Of a stretch of DNA of 64,000 nucleotides, positions 38,217 through 46,271 are shown piece after piece. The stretch is taken from positions 1-64,000 of the forward strand of contig CAWHNO010000012.1 in NCBI GenBank assembly GCA_963830725.1. The letters are read 5' to 3'. Under the pieces are notes generated by a model that was given only the letters and a program-made list of their open reading frames with translations, ran no database searches and was not told the origin of the DNA. A program made the translations under genes and the position numbers. The first letter of the stretch is position 1. Each line of letters begins with the position of its first letter. Origin of the DNA: DASSUW01 sp963830725. GTDB taxonomy: Bacteria > Actinomycetota > Thermoleophilia > Solirubrobacterales > Solirubrobacteraceae.

Positions 38217-39788
38217 ATGCGTCCCCTCGCGCATCCGATCGCCCCTGTCGTGGGCGCCGCGCTCGCCGCGCTCGCGTACCTGGCGATCCAGCCGGCGACC
38301 GCCGACATGGCCGCCCACGCGTTCCGCGCCTGGCTGTTCGACAGCGAGGGCATGACGGTCTGGAACGCCCAGTGGTACGGCGGTCACCACGTCCTCGGGT
38401 ACTCGATGCTGTTCGCGCCGCTGGCCGCCTGGCCCGGGCCGGCGTGGGTGGGCGCGCTGAGCGCCGTCGCGGCGACGGCGGCGTTCGTCCCGCTGGCGCG
38501 CGCCGCGGCGCCGTCGCCGGGCGCGGCGGCGGCCGCGACCTGGCTGTTCGCCGCCGGCGTGCTCGCCAACGTCGTCATCGGCCGGATGCCGTTCACGCTC
38601 GGCATCGCGCTCGCGGTGGCGGCGTGGCTGTGCGCCGAGCGATCCTCGTGGCCGTGGCGGGCGCTGGCCGTCGTGCTCTCGCTCGCCTGCGTGCTCGCCA
38701 GCCCCGTGGCCGGCGCGTTCCTCGCGCTCGCCGCGGCGGCACGCGCGGTCGCGTCCGGGCGGGCGGCGCTCGGGCAGGCGGCGGCGCTGGCGATGCCGGT
38801 GGCGGTCGGCGGCGCCACGATGGCGCTGCTGTTCCCCGAGGGCGGCGACGACCGTTTCGTGGCGACCGCCTTCTGGCCGATGCTCGCCGTCTCGGTGGCC
38901 GCCGCGGCGCTGCTGGCGCCCGGCCGGCGCGCGCTGCGGGTCGGCGCCGTGCTCTACCTCGCCGTCCTCGTGGCCGCCTTCGTGATCCCGACGCCGTTCG
39001 GGCAGAACGCGCTGCGCCTGCCCCTCCTGCTCGGGCCCGCCCTGCTCCTGCTCGCCCCGCGCGCAACCGTGCCGCTCGCCGCGATCGCCGCCGTGCTCGT
39101 GGCGCTGGTCTACCTGCAGTGGCTGCCGGCCGTCCGCGCGGTGGCCGAGGCGCACGGCGACCCGTCGACCGAGGAGTCCTTCTTCGCCGAGCCGCGCGCC
39201 TTTCTCGAGGGCGTGGTGGAACCGGGCGAGCGTGTCGAGGTGGCGTTCACGCACAACCACTGGGAGGCCGCGCATCTCGCGAGCGCCGTGCCGCTGGCCC
39301 GTGGCTGGGAGCGCCAGCTCGACGAGAAGGCCAACCCGCTCTTCTACGACGACCGGCCGCTCACGCCGGCGCGCTACCACCGCTGGCTGCACGAGTCGGC
39401 GGTCCGCTGGGTGGCGCTCCCGGACGCGCCGCTGGACTACTCGGCCGAGGCGGAGGCGCGGCTGCTCGAGCGCGGGACGCCGTACCTGCGGCTCGCGCAC
39501 GCGTCGCCCGGCTGGCGCATCTGGGAGGTGCGGGACGCGCGCCCGCCGGCCTCCGCCGGAGCGCGCGTGACGGCGGCCGACCCGGCCGGGTTCGAGATCG
39601 AGACCGGCGGGCCGACCGTGGTGCGGCAGCGCTACACGCGCTGGTGGCGCTCCGAGGGCGCGTGTGTGACCCGCGCGCCGGGCGGCTGGACGCGCGTGAC
39701 GCCGGTGCGCCGCGGCCACGTGCGCGTGCAGGCCGGCTTCCCGTCAGGCGACGGCCCTGACTGCGCGAAAGTCCTGACGGCGCGTTGA
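38217..39788 (+). CDS. Polytopic membrane protein, GT-C glycosyltransferase-like
   Basis: A 523-residue protein with about ten hydrophobic helices in residues 10-310 and a soluble C-terminal domain (about 320-523) rich in aromatic/charged residues. An early loop (ADMAAHAFRAWLFDSEGMTVWNAQWYGGH) resembles the first periplasmic loop of GT-C mannosyl/arabinosyl-type transferases, with Asp at the usual position. Family assignment is tentative. ATG 38217 is used. Start of the membrane/inositol-lipid cluster. Confidence 0.7.
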   Translation: MRPLAHPIAPVVGAALAALAYLAIQPATADMAAHAFRAWLFDSEGMTVWNAQWYGGHHVLGYSMLFAPLAAWPGPAWVGALSAVAATAAFVPLARAAAPSPGAAAAATWLFAAGVLANVVIGRMPFTLGIALAVAAWLCAERSSWPWRALAVVLSLACVLASPVAGAFLALAAAARAVASGRAALGQAAALAMPVAVGGATMALLFPEGGDDRFVATAFWPMLAVSVAAAALLAPGRRALRVGAVLYLAVLVAAFVIPTPFGQNALRLPLLLGPALLLLAPRATVPLAAIAAVLVALVYLQWLPAVRAVAEAHGDPSTEESFFAEPRAFLEGVVEPGERVEVAFTHNHWEAAHLASAVPLARGWERQLDEKANPLFYDDRPLTPARYHRWLHESAVRWVALPDAPLDYSAEAEARLLERGTPYLRLAHASPGWRIWEVRDARPPASAGARVTAADPAGFEIETGGPTVVRQRYTRWWRSEGACVTRAPGGWTRVTPVRRGHVRVQAGFPSGDGPDCAKVLTAR

Positions 39789-39831
39789 TGGTGTGGCCAG
39801 CCGCCTGGTTACGCGGTCACCGCTGCATAAC

Positions 39832-40608
39832 ATGACGCGGGTGCTCGCCCGCACCCGATCCGTGCTGCCCAACGGGCCGGTCGACCTGCTGCGCCAGATC
39901 GTCCTCTTCTGCGGCGCCTACTGGCTCTACCGCATCGCCCGCGGCCTGGTCGACTCGCGTGCCGCCGAAGCGTTCGACAACGCGCGTGCGGTGATCGACG
40001 TCGAGCGGGATCTCGGGCTGTTCATCGAGCCCGCGGTGCACGCGTGGGCCTCGGGCCAGGCACTGCTGATCGACGCCTCGAGCTGGATGTACCTGAACTC
40101 GCACTTCGCGGTCACGACGGTCACGCTGGCCTGGATCTATCTGCGCCGCAACGAGCGCTTCTACTTCGTCCGCAACATGTTCATGGTGGCCATGGGCATC
40201 GCGCTCGTCGGCTATGTGGCGCTGCCGACCGCGCCGCCGCGCTTCATGCCCGAGTGGGGGTTCCAGGACTCGGTGGCCGCGTTCACCGGCGTCAAGGCCG
40301 ACTCCGGCTCGGCCGACCTGCTCTTCAACCCGTACGCGGCGATCCCCTCGATGCACGTCGCCTTCGCGCTCATGCTCGGGGCGACGATGGCCCACATCGT
40401 GCGCCGCCGCTGGGCGCAGGTGCTGTGGTGGGCGTACGCGCCGGTGGTCACCTTCGTCGTCGTCGCGACCGCCAACCACTGGTGGCTCGACGGCTTCCTG
40501 GGCGCCGTGGTGGCGCTCGTCGCGGCGATCTGCGCGCACGGGGTGTTCGCGCGGGCGCGGCCTGACGTGTGGGCGTGGAACGTGCCGCCGCGGCCGGCGC
40601 TGCCATAG
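39832..40608 (+). CDS. PAP2-superfamily membrane phosphatase/transferase (AUR1-like)
   Basis: A 258-residue membrane protein with about six helices. It carries the AUR1/PAP2 signature: PSMHVAFAL (phosphatase motif 2) and NHWWLDGFLG (motif 3, His nucleophile and Asp). Fungal AUR1 relatives exchange phosphoinositol between lipids. Next to a phosphatidyltransferase and ino1, a role in inositol or phosphatidate lipid metabolism is reasonable. ATG 39832 or GTG 39793; neither has a strong ribosome site. Confidence 0.85.
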   Translation: MTRVLARTRSVLPNGPVDLLRQIVLFCGAYWLYRIARGLVDSRAAEAFDNARAVIDVERDLGLFIEPAVHAWASGQALLIDASSWMYLNSHFAVTTVTLAWIYLRRNERFYFVRNMFMVAMGIALVGYVALPTAPPRFMPEWGFQDSVAAFTGVKADSGSADLLFNPYAAIPSMHVAFALMLGATMAHIVRRRWAQVLWWAYAPVVTFVVVATANHWWLDGFLGAVVALVAAICAHGVFARARPDVWAWNVPPRPALP

Positions 40609-40619
40609 TCTTCGCCGAG

Positions 40620-41234
40620 ATGACGACCCCACCGGTCGAGCGCCCTCCGCGACCGACGCGAGCCGAGTACCAGGCGCTCATGCGCAACCGCCTGATCGAG
40701 TCGCGGCTCACGCCCAACGCGATCTCGCTCACCGGCTTCTTCCTCTGCGTCGTCTCCGCCGTGCTGGTCTGGGAGGAGTGGTTCATCGTCGGCGGGATCG
40801 CGTTCATCGTCGGCTCGATCTGCGACACGCTCGACGGCCGCTACTCGCGGATGTCGGGCAAGGGCAGCCCGTTCGGGGCATTCCTGGATTCGACGCTCGA
40901 CCGCATCGAGGAGGGCGTGGTCCTGACCGCCGTGGCCGCCCATTTCTCGCGCGAGGGCGACGACCTGGCCGTGGCCGCGGTGGTGCTGGCGGTCCTCGCC
41001 TCGCTGATGGTCTCCTACACTCGTGCCCGCGCCGAGGCGCTGGGCGTGGAGTGCAAGGTGGGGATCGCCGACCGCACCGTGCGCGTCGTGATCCTGTCCG
41101 CGGGCCTCGTGTTCGCGGACCTCGGAGCGCTCGCACCGGCCGTCTACGTGCTCGCCGGGCTGTCCACCATCACCGTCTTCCAGCGCATCTGGCACGTCCG
41201 CCGGGAACTGACACGCCCGGCAACGGACTTGTAA
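40620..41234 (+). CDS. CDP-alcohol phosphatidyltransferase, probably phosphatidylinositol-phosphate synthase
   Basis: A 204-residue membrane enzyme. The catalytic CDP-alcohol motif is CDTLDGRYSRMSGKGSPFGAFLDSTLDR (DxxDG..SR...G...D...D), with Ser where Ala is commoner. Helices follow on both sides. The adjacent ino1, 59 nt downstream, supports inositol-phosphate as the acceptor, as in actinobacterial PgsA1, but a PGP synthase cannot be excluded. ATG 40620 chosen (MTTPPVE). Confidence 0.85.
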   Translation: MTTPPVERPPRPTRAEYQALMRNRLIESRLTPNAISLTGFFLCVVSAVLVWEEWFIVGGIAFIVGSICDTLDGRYSRMSGKGSPFGAFLDSTLDRIEEGVVLTAVAAHFSREGDDLAVAAVVLAVLASLMVSYTRARAEALGVECKVGIADRTVRVVILSAGLVFADLGALAPAVYVLAGLSTITVFQRIWHVRRELTRPATDL

Positions 41235-41236
41235 CG

Positions 41237-41254
41237 CCCCTGCGTCTGCGGGGG
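41237..41254 (+). terminator. Short hairpin between the phosphatidyltransferase gene and ino1
   Basis: CCCC-TGC-GTCT-GCG-GGGG stem-loop 2 nt after the stop at 41234, followed by GTTGAAT. There is no long T-run. It could be a weak terminator, an attenuator or an mRNA-processing hairpin ahead of ino1. Confidence 0.4.
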
Positions 41255-41292
41255 TTGAATCAGCTAGCCGAACCGATCCGGAGAAGAACCAC

Positions 41293-42501
41293 TTGACCGA
41301 GAACATCCGACCCCAGCCTTCGACCAACGGCGGCAGCCGTTACCAGAACGAGAAGGTGCGGGTGGCGATCATCGGCGTGGGCAACTGCGCCAGTGCCTTC
41401 GTGCAGGGCGTCCAGTACTACCGCGACGCCGATCCGGCCGAGCGCGTGCCCGGCCTCATGCACGTCGACCTCGGCGGCTACCACGTCCGCGACATCGAGT
41501 TCTCGGCCGCGTTCGACATCGACTCCGAGAAGGTCGGCAAGGATCTCTCCGAGGCGATCTGGGCGGGCCAGAACAACACGATCAAGTTCGTCAAGGAGGA
41601 CGTCCCGTTCATGGACGTCCCGGTCCAGCGCGGCATGACGCATGACGGCCTGGGCAAGTACCTGCAGCAGAGGATCACGAAGGCCGAGGGCTCGACGGTC
41701 GACATCGCGCAGGTCCTGAAGGACACGAAGACCGACGTGGTCGTGTCGTATCTGCCGGTGGGGAGCGAGCAGGCGACGAAGTGGTACGTCGAGCAGATCC
41801 TCGAGGCCGGCTGCGCGATGGTGAACTGCATCCCGGTCTTCATCGCCCGCGAGGACTACTGGAACCGGCGCTTCGTCAAGGCCGGCCTGCCGATCGTCGG
41901 CGACGACATCAAGTCGCAGGTCGGCGCGACGATCGTCCACCGCACGCTGGCGCGCCTGTTCGGCGACCGCGGCGTGAAGCTCGAGCGCACGTCGCAGCTC
42001 AACGTGGGCGGCAACATGGACTTCTTCAACATGCTCGAGCGCGAGCGGCTGGAGTCCAAGAAGATCTCCAAGACCAACGCGGTCACCTCGATCCTCGAGG
42101 ATCAGCTCGAGCCCGAGAACGTCCACGTCGGCCCGTCGGACTACGTGCCGTGGCTCACCGACCGCAAGTGGGCGCACATCCGGCTCGAGGGCCAGGCGTT
42201 CGGCGACGTGCCGCTGACCGCCGAGCTCAAGCTCGAGGTCTGGGACTCGCCCAACTCGGCCGGCATCGTCATCGACGCCGTGCGCTGCTGCAAGCTGGGC
42301 CTCAACCACGGCCTCGGCGGCCAGCTCGACGGCCCGAGCTCCTACCTCATGAAGTCCCCGTACACGCAGCGCCCTGACCACCTGGCGCGCGAGGCGACCG
42401 AGGACTTCATCTCGGTCCACTCCCGCACGCGGGCCGCGGCCGAGGCAGCGCGGGTGGCCGCCGAGAAGGCGGCCGACGAGAAGTCAGCCGTCGTCGACTG
42501 A
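41293..42501 (+). CDS. ino1: myo-Inositol-1-phosphate synthase
   Basis: A 402-residue NAD-dependent synthase turning glucose-6-phosphate into inositol-1-phosphate. Motifs: AIIGVGNCASAFVQG (dinucleotide fold), LGGYHV, VVSYLPVGSEQATKWY, and the catalytic-core segments GDDIKSQVGATI, LNVGGNMDF and SKKISKTNAV. Actinobacterial short form with an Ala/Glu-rich C-terminal helix. TTG 41293 is preceded by GGAGAAG (8 nt). Supplies inositol phosphate for lipid synthesis by the upstream phosphatidyltransferase. Confidence 0.95.
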   Translation: MTENIRPQPSTNGGSRYQNEKVRVAIIGVGNCASAFVQGVQYYRDADPAERVPGLMHVDLGGYHVRDIEFSAAFDIDSEKVGKDLSEAIWAGQNNTIKFVKEDVPFMDVPVQRGMTHDGLGKYLQQRITKAEGSTVDIAQVLKDTKTDVVVSYLPVGSEQATKWYVEQILEAGCAMVNCIPVFIAREDYWNRRFVKAGLPIVGDDIKSQVGATIVHRTLARLFGDRGVKLERTSQLNVGGNMDFFNMLERERLESKKISKTNAVTSILEDQLEPENVHVGPSDYVPWLTDRKWAHIRLEGQAFGDVPLTAELKLEVWDSPNSAGIVIDAVRCCKLGLNHGLGGQLDGPSSYLMKSPYTQRPDHLAREATEDFISVHSRTRAAAEAARVAAEKAADEKSAVVD

Positions 42502-42506
42502 ACGTC

Positions 42507-42623
42507 GACGAACTGCAGCATTGAGGGGAGCGGGATCGGCGCTGGGGTTGTCTCGTGCACGCATAGCGTGCATTGGCAACCCCACCCGCCTCGATCCCTC
42601 TCCTCAATTGCCCGAAGTTCGTC
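42507..42623. repeat. 117-bp palindromic element after ino1
   Basis: Starts 5 nt after the ino1 stop. Arms: GACGAACT (42507) with AGTTCGTC (to 42623); then GCATTGAGGGGAG with CTCTCCTCAATTGC; GGGATCG with CGATCCC; GGGGTTG with CAACCCC; centre GCACGCATAGCGTGC. The ends resemble the purF-proximal end of the element at 9437-9597 (ACGAACTTCTTGCATTGAGGG). It may act as a transcription or mRNA barrier, or be an inserted palindromic repeat. Confidence 0.85.
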
Positions 42624-42654
42624 CCGCAACCAGCCGCCGACTAAGCTCCGCGCG

Positions 42655-44569
42655 GTGCCCGAGCGGTTCGCGATCGCGCAAGTCACCCCCCACCCGTGGG
42701 AGGACGAGCACGAGGTCAACGCGTTCGCCGGGGAGCTGGCCCACGAGCTCGCGGAGCGTGGGCACCGGCTGCTGGTGCTGGCTCCGTCGCGGTCGCCGCA
42801 GCTCGTGCGCGAGTCGCGCAAGCTGATCCGGTCGGCGCGCGAGAAGCCCGGAGGCGCTGTTCGATCCCGACGGCGGGGTGCGGGTGCTGGGCGTCGGCGA
42901 GCTGCTGCCGCTGCAGCGGCGCGGTGGCGCGCCGTCGCCGCCGGTCGACATCGCGCGCACGATCGAGGAGGTGCTGGCGCTGGCGCCGCTCGACTTCGTG
43001 CACGTGCACGAGCCGTTCGCGCCGAGCGCGTCGTCGGTGGCGCTGAGACACAGCCGGGCGCTGAATGTCGGCTCCTTCCACGCCCCGACCGAGCGGGTGC
43101 TCTCGACGCAGGTGGCGCGCCGCTTCGTCGAGCTCTTCTTCGGGCGCCTCGACGCCCGCACGGCCTCCTTCGGCGCGACGCGCGAGGTGATGGAGCGCTT
43201 CTTCCCCGCGAGCTACCGGCTGCTCCGACCCGGTGCGGCGAGCGTCGAGCGGCCGCCCTACGAGGGCCCGCTGCGCCTCGCGCTCTGCGCGCAGGAGGAA
43301 CGCCAGGCGTTACGACTCTTCCTGCGCGCGTTGAGACGGCTTCCGGATGACCTCGACTGGCACGCCACCGTGTTCTCGCCGACCGGGGCCGCGCCCACCG
43401 GCGCGCTGCGCAGCCGTCTGCGCGACCGGCTGACCCTGCTCTCGGCCGATGACACGACCGAGAACGAGGTGCTCGGCAACGCCGATGTCGCGGTCGCGGC
43501 GAGCTTCGGCCAGGCGCCGGCTCCCGGGCTGGTCGTGCGCGCGCTCGGCGCCGGCGCCGTGCCGGTGGCCGCCAGGCTGCCCGCCTACGAGGAGGTCGTC
43601 GGAGACGGCGAGTTCGGCCTGCTGTTCGAGCCCGGCGACGTCGACGTGCTGGCCGGACAGCTCGAGCGGCTCGTGCGCGAGCCGGAGCTCGTGACCGAGC
43701 TGCGCGACCGCGCCTCATCCAACGACCTCAGCTGGAGCCGCGTCGCCGACGAGGCGGAGGCGATCTACGGCGAGCTCGCAGCCCTGCGCAGGCCGGCGGT
43801 GCCGCTGCGGGCGGCGGTTCGCGAGCGGCTCGCCAAGCGCCCCATGATCGACGTCGACATCCACATGCACACCGATCACTCGAGCGACTGCGTGACGCCG
43901 GTCGAGGTGCTGCTCGCCACCGCCGCCGAGCGCGGCCTCGGGGCGATCGCCGTGACCGACCACAACGAGATCTCCGGCGCGCTCGACGCCCGCGACAAGG
44001 CCGCCGAGTACGGCGTCAAGGTCATCGTCGGCGAGGAGGTCAAGACGAAGGACCAGGGCGAGGTGATCGGCCTCTTCATCGAGGAGAAGATCCCGCGCGG
44101 GATGAGCCTGGAGGAGACGATCGCCGAGATCCGGCGCCAGGGCGGGCTCGTCTATGTGCCGCACCCGTTCGACCGCCTGCACAGCGTCCCCGACTACGAG
44201 CACCTGCTCGCCGTGGTCGACGACGTCGACGCGATCGAGGTGTTCAACCCGCGGATCGCGATCGCCGCGTGGAACGAGGAGGCGGTGCGCTTCGCGGGCA
44301 AGTACCGCATCCCCGGCGGGGCCGGCTCGGACGCCCACGTGGCGCAGGGTCTGGGCGCCGTGCGGATCCGGATGCGCGACTTCGACGGCCCCGAGGAGTT
44401 CCTCGAATCGCTCCGCGACGCCGACATCCTCGGCCGCCCGTCGTCGCTGCGCTATGCCCAGGTGCAGGCGTTGAAATTCCTCGAGACCCGGGCCACCCCG
44501 CCGGCCGCGCGGCGCGCCAGCCGGCGCCGCCGTGTCCGGAGGGCCGTCGCGGGCCGCGACGCGCAATGA
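42655..44569 (+). CDS. PimA-like GT4 glycosyltransferase fused to a PHP phosphoesterase (one frameshift)
   Basis: Corrected length about 638 residues. The N-terminal half is a GT-B/GT4 glycosyltransferase reminiscent of PimA (VTPHPWEDEHEVNAFAGELAHELAERGH; FVHVHEPFAPSASSVAL; NVGSFHAPTER), but the donor-site E-x7-E is degenerate (SFGQAPAPGLVVRALGAGAVPV). The C-terminal half (from about 400) is a PHP domain with HMHTDHSSD, VTDHNE, GEEVKT, VPHPFDR and GSDAH as metal ligands. One extra G at 42849-42850 separates the first 65 residues (REKP | EALFDPDGG). GTG 42655 start. A lone PHP product could also begin near 43845 (MIDVDIHMHT). Confidence 0.85.
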
Positions 44570-44572
44570 CCG

Positions 44573-45226
44573 ATGCAGGGGCAAGGAGAACAGAGCGGCG
44601 CGCCTAACTCGGTCGGCGGGATGCCCGCCACTGACGACGAGATCCGCGAGAAGTACCTCGAGCGCGCCATCCGCGAGCTCAACACCTTCACCCGAGACCT
44701 GCAGGCCTGCGACCGCTGTCCGCGCGGAAGCCTCATGCCCGTGCTCGGCTCCGGCCACCCGCAGGCCGACGTCTTCCTGCTCAAGCACCACCCGACGCCC
44801 GCGGAGATCGAGGAGGGAGTCGCCTTCTACGGCCGCGCGGGCACGGCGCTGATGAAGTCGCTCAAAAGGCTCGACATCGATCCGCTCGCGGTTTACGGGA
44901 CGCTGTGCGTCAAGTGCCCGGTCACGGACACGGCGCTCGCCGCCCCGGAGTGCGTCGCGCGGCTGGTCGAGGAGATCGCCATCGTCCAGCCGAAGCTGGT
45001 CGTGGTCATGGGGCCGGAGACGCTCGAGGTGCTCAACGAGCTCCAGCTCCCCCTGGCGCGCGAGCTGGTCGCCACGCCGGGGGAGATCCAGCCGCTGACG
45101 CCGTCGATCGACGCGCTGTACACGCCGAGCATCGACGAGGCGCTGGACGAGGAGCAGGCCAAGCGCGCGTTCTGGAAGGCCTTCCGCGTGCTCGGCGAGT
45201 GGTACTCGGACTTCCCGCCGTATTAG
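44573..45226 (+). CDS. Uracil-DNA glycosylase-superfamily protein
   Basis: A 217-residue UDG-fold protein of the iron-sulfur type: CDRCPRG near residue 46 and CVKCPV near 112 give Cys-x2-Cys pairs typical of family 4/5-like members. The usual GExPG catalytic motif is replaced (FLLKHHPTPAEIEEGVAFYGRAGTALM), so the activity may differ from uracil excision. The final segment is acidic and conserved in style. ATG 44573 overlaps the context of the previous stop; ATG 44621 (MPATDDEIREKY) is a good alternative. Confidence 0.8.
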   Translation: MQGQGEQSGAPNSVGGMPATDDEIREKYLERAIRELNTFTRDLQACDRCPRGSLMPVLGSGHPQADVFLLKHHPTPAEIEEGVAFYGRAGTALMKSLKRLDIDPLAVYGTLCVKCPVTDTALAAPECVARLVEEIAIVQPKLVVVMGPETLEVLNELQLPLARELVATPGEIQPLTPSIDALYTPSIDEALDEEQAKRAFWKAFRVLGEWYSDFPPY

Positions 45227-45227
45227 C

Positions 45228-45291
45228 GTGCCGCGCCTAAGGGCGGTCAGGCCGGCACCTTGACGCGTGACGGCCGCGCTTCAGGGCGGCC
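45228..45291. terminator. Two hairpins between convergent genes
   Basis: Hairpin 1: GTGCC (45228) with GGCAC (45254-45258), enclosing CCT/AGG. Hairpin 2: perfect GGCCGC (45272-45277) with GCGGCC (45286-45291). They fill the gap between the stops of the glycosylase and epimerase genes. Likely bidirectional terminators; no T-tract. Confidence 0.5.
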
Positions 45292-46235
45292 TAACCGGCC
45301 TTCGGCTCGTAGATTTCGCGCCAGTTGTGGCGCGGGGTCCCAGCCGAGCTCGCGGCTTGCGCCTTGGCGTTCGAGGCGCCGCGCACGCGGGTCATCATCG
45401 AGTGCGCCTGCGGCCCCGCCGCGAGCCGGACGAGCCAGCCGGGGAGACGGCGCGGCGGCGGCGCGCCGACCGAGGCGGCGAGCGCGGGCAGCCACTCGGA
45501 CACGGGCGCGGGGGCGTCGTCGACGACGTTGTAGATCCCGGGCGGGCCGCCCTCGATGGCGGCGACGGTCGCCGCCGCGGCATCGTCGATATGGACGAGC
45601 GACCAGACGCCTGCGCCGCTGCCGCCGACCGGGAACCGGCGCTTGCGGAGCAGCTCGATGTGCTCGCCGCCTTCGTCGATCGACGTCCCGGGCCCGTAGA
45701 AGCCGCCGTACCGCAGCACGACGCCCTCCATCCCCTCGGCGCCGGTGACGGCGGCCTCGAGGTGGCGGATGGCGGCCAGCGTCTCGCGGACGTCGGCCGG
45801 CGGGTCGGGGTCGAGCGGCTCGTCCTCGCTCTTGACCGCCGCCCCCTCGCGGGCGTACGGCCAGCCGGCGTAGCTCTGCCACACGAGCCGGCGGGCGCCC
45901 GCCGCGCGCGCAGCGGCGATCAGGTTGTCGGTCCCCTCGGTGCGCAGGCGGTTCGTCATCGCGAACGCCTTGTCGAAGTTGCGCACCATGCCGAGGCCGG
46001 ACAGCGCCGTGAGCTGGTGCACGACGACCTCGGGCTCGGCGGCCACGACCGCGGCGACCAGCGCGGCGCGATCGAGCGGGTCGACCGCGACGGGCTCGGC
46101 ACCGAGGTCCCGCACGCGGTCGGGGTTCGAGCGCGTCGTTCCGACCACGTGATGGCCACGGCCGACCAGTTGCGGCACCAGGCGGCGGCCGAGCGTGCCG
46201 GAGGCGCCCGCGATGAAGATGCGTAGGCTGTTCAT
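45291..46235 (-). CDS. NAD-dependent epimerase/dehydratase (extended SDR)
   Basis: A 314-residue extended SDR: FIAGASGTLGRRLVPQL for NAD binding, QSYAGWPY and LRYGGFYGPG in the catalytic part (the YxxxK is not evident, so an atypical member). Near the C-terminus (about 45340-45365) two opposite one-base shifts seem to garble ASRELGWDPRHNW; the outer frame still closes at TAG. It sits 30 bp from the ECF41 sigma gene, and a matching ECF41 promoter precedes it. Epimerases are one of the three standard ECF41 target types. Confidence 0.85.
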   Translation of the reverse strand: MNSLRIFIAGASGTLGRRLVPQLVGRGHHVVGTTRSNPDRVRDLGAEPVAVDPLDRAALVAAVVAAEPEVVVHQLTALSGLGMVRNFDKAFAMTNRLRTEGTDNLIAAARAAGARRLVWQSYAGWPYAREGAAVKSEDEPLDPDPPADVRETLAAIRHLEAAVTGAEGMEGVVLRYGGFYGPGTSIDEGGEHIELLRKRRFPVGGSGAGVWSLVHIDDAAAATVAAIEGGPPGIYNVVDDAPAPVSEWLPALAASVGAPPPRRLPGWLVRLAAGPQAHSMMTRVRGASNAKAQAASSAGTPRHNWREIYEPKAG

Positions 46236-46244
46236 GCAGTCCAA

Positions 46245-46271
46245 GACGAGGCAGGTGCGATCGCTGTGACA
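46245..46271 (-). promoter_or_regulatory. Predicted ECF41 promoter of the epimerase gene
   Basis: On the minus strand: TGTCACA (46271-46265), a 16-nt spacer, CGTC (46248-46245). This is the recognised ECF41 promoter pattern. A start of transcription about 7 nt on would lie only a few bases before the ATG at 46235, so the mRNA may be nearly leaderless. The -35 element overlaps the GTG start codon of the sigma gene on the other strand. Confidence 0.75.

Noticed and set aside
38079..39719. Long minus-strand ORF over the GT-C-like gene
   Set aside because: Arg/Gly/His-rich shadow of the real plus-strand membrane protein; typical of antisense frames at this GC content.
42878..44569. Glycosyltransferase starting at 42878
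   Set aside because: This would drop the first 75 residues of the GT-B fold, which are clearly coded at 42655-42850 in another frame; a one-base error explains both.
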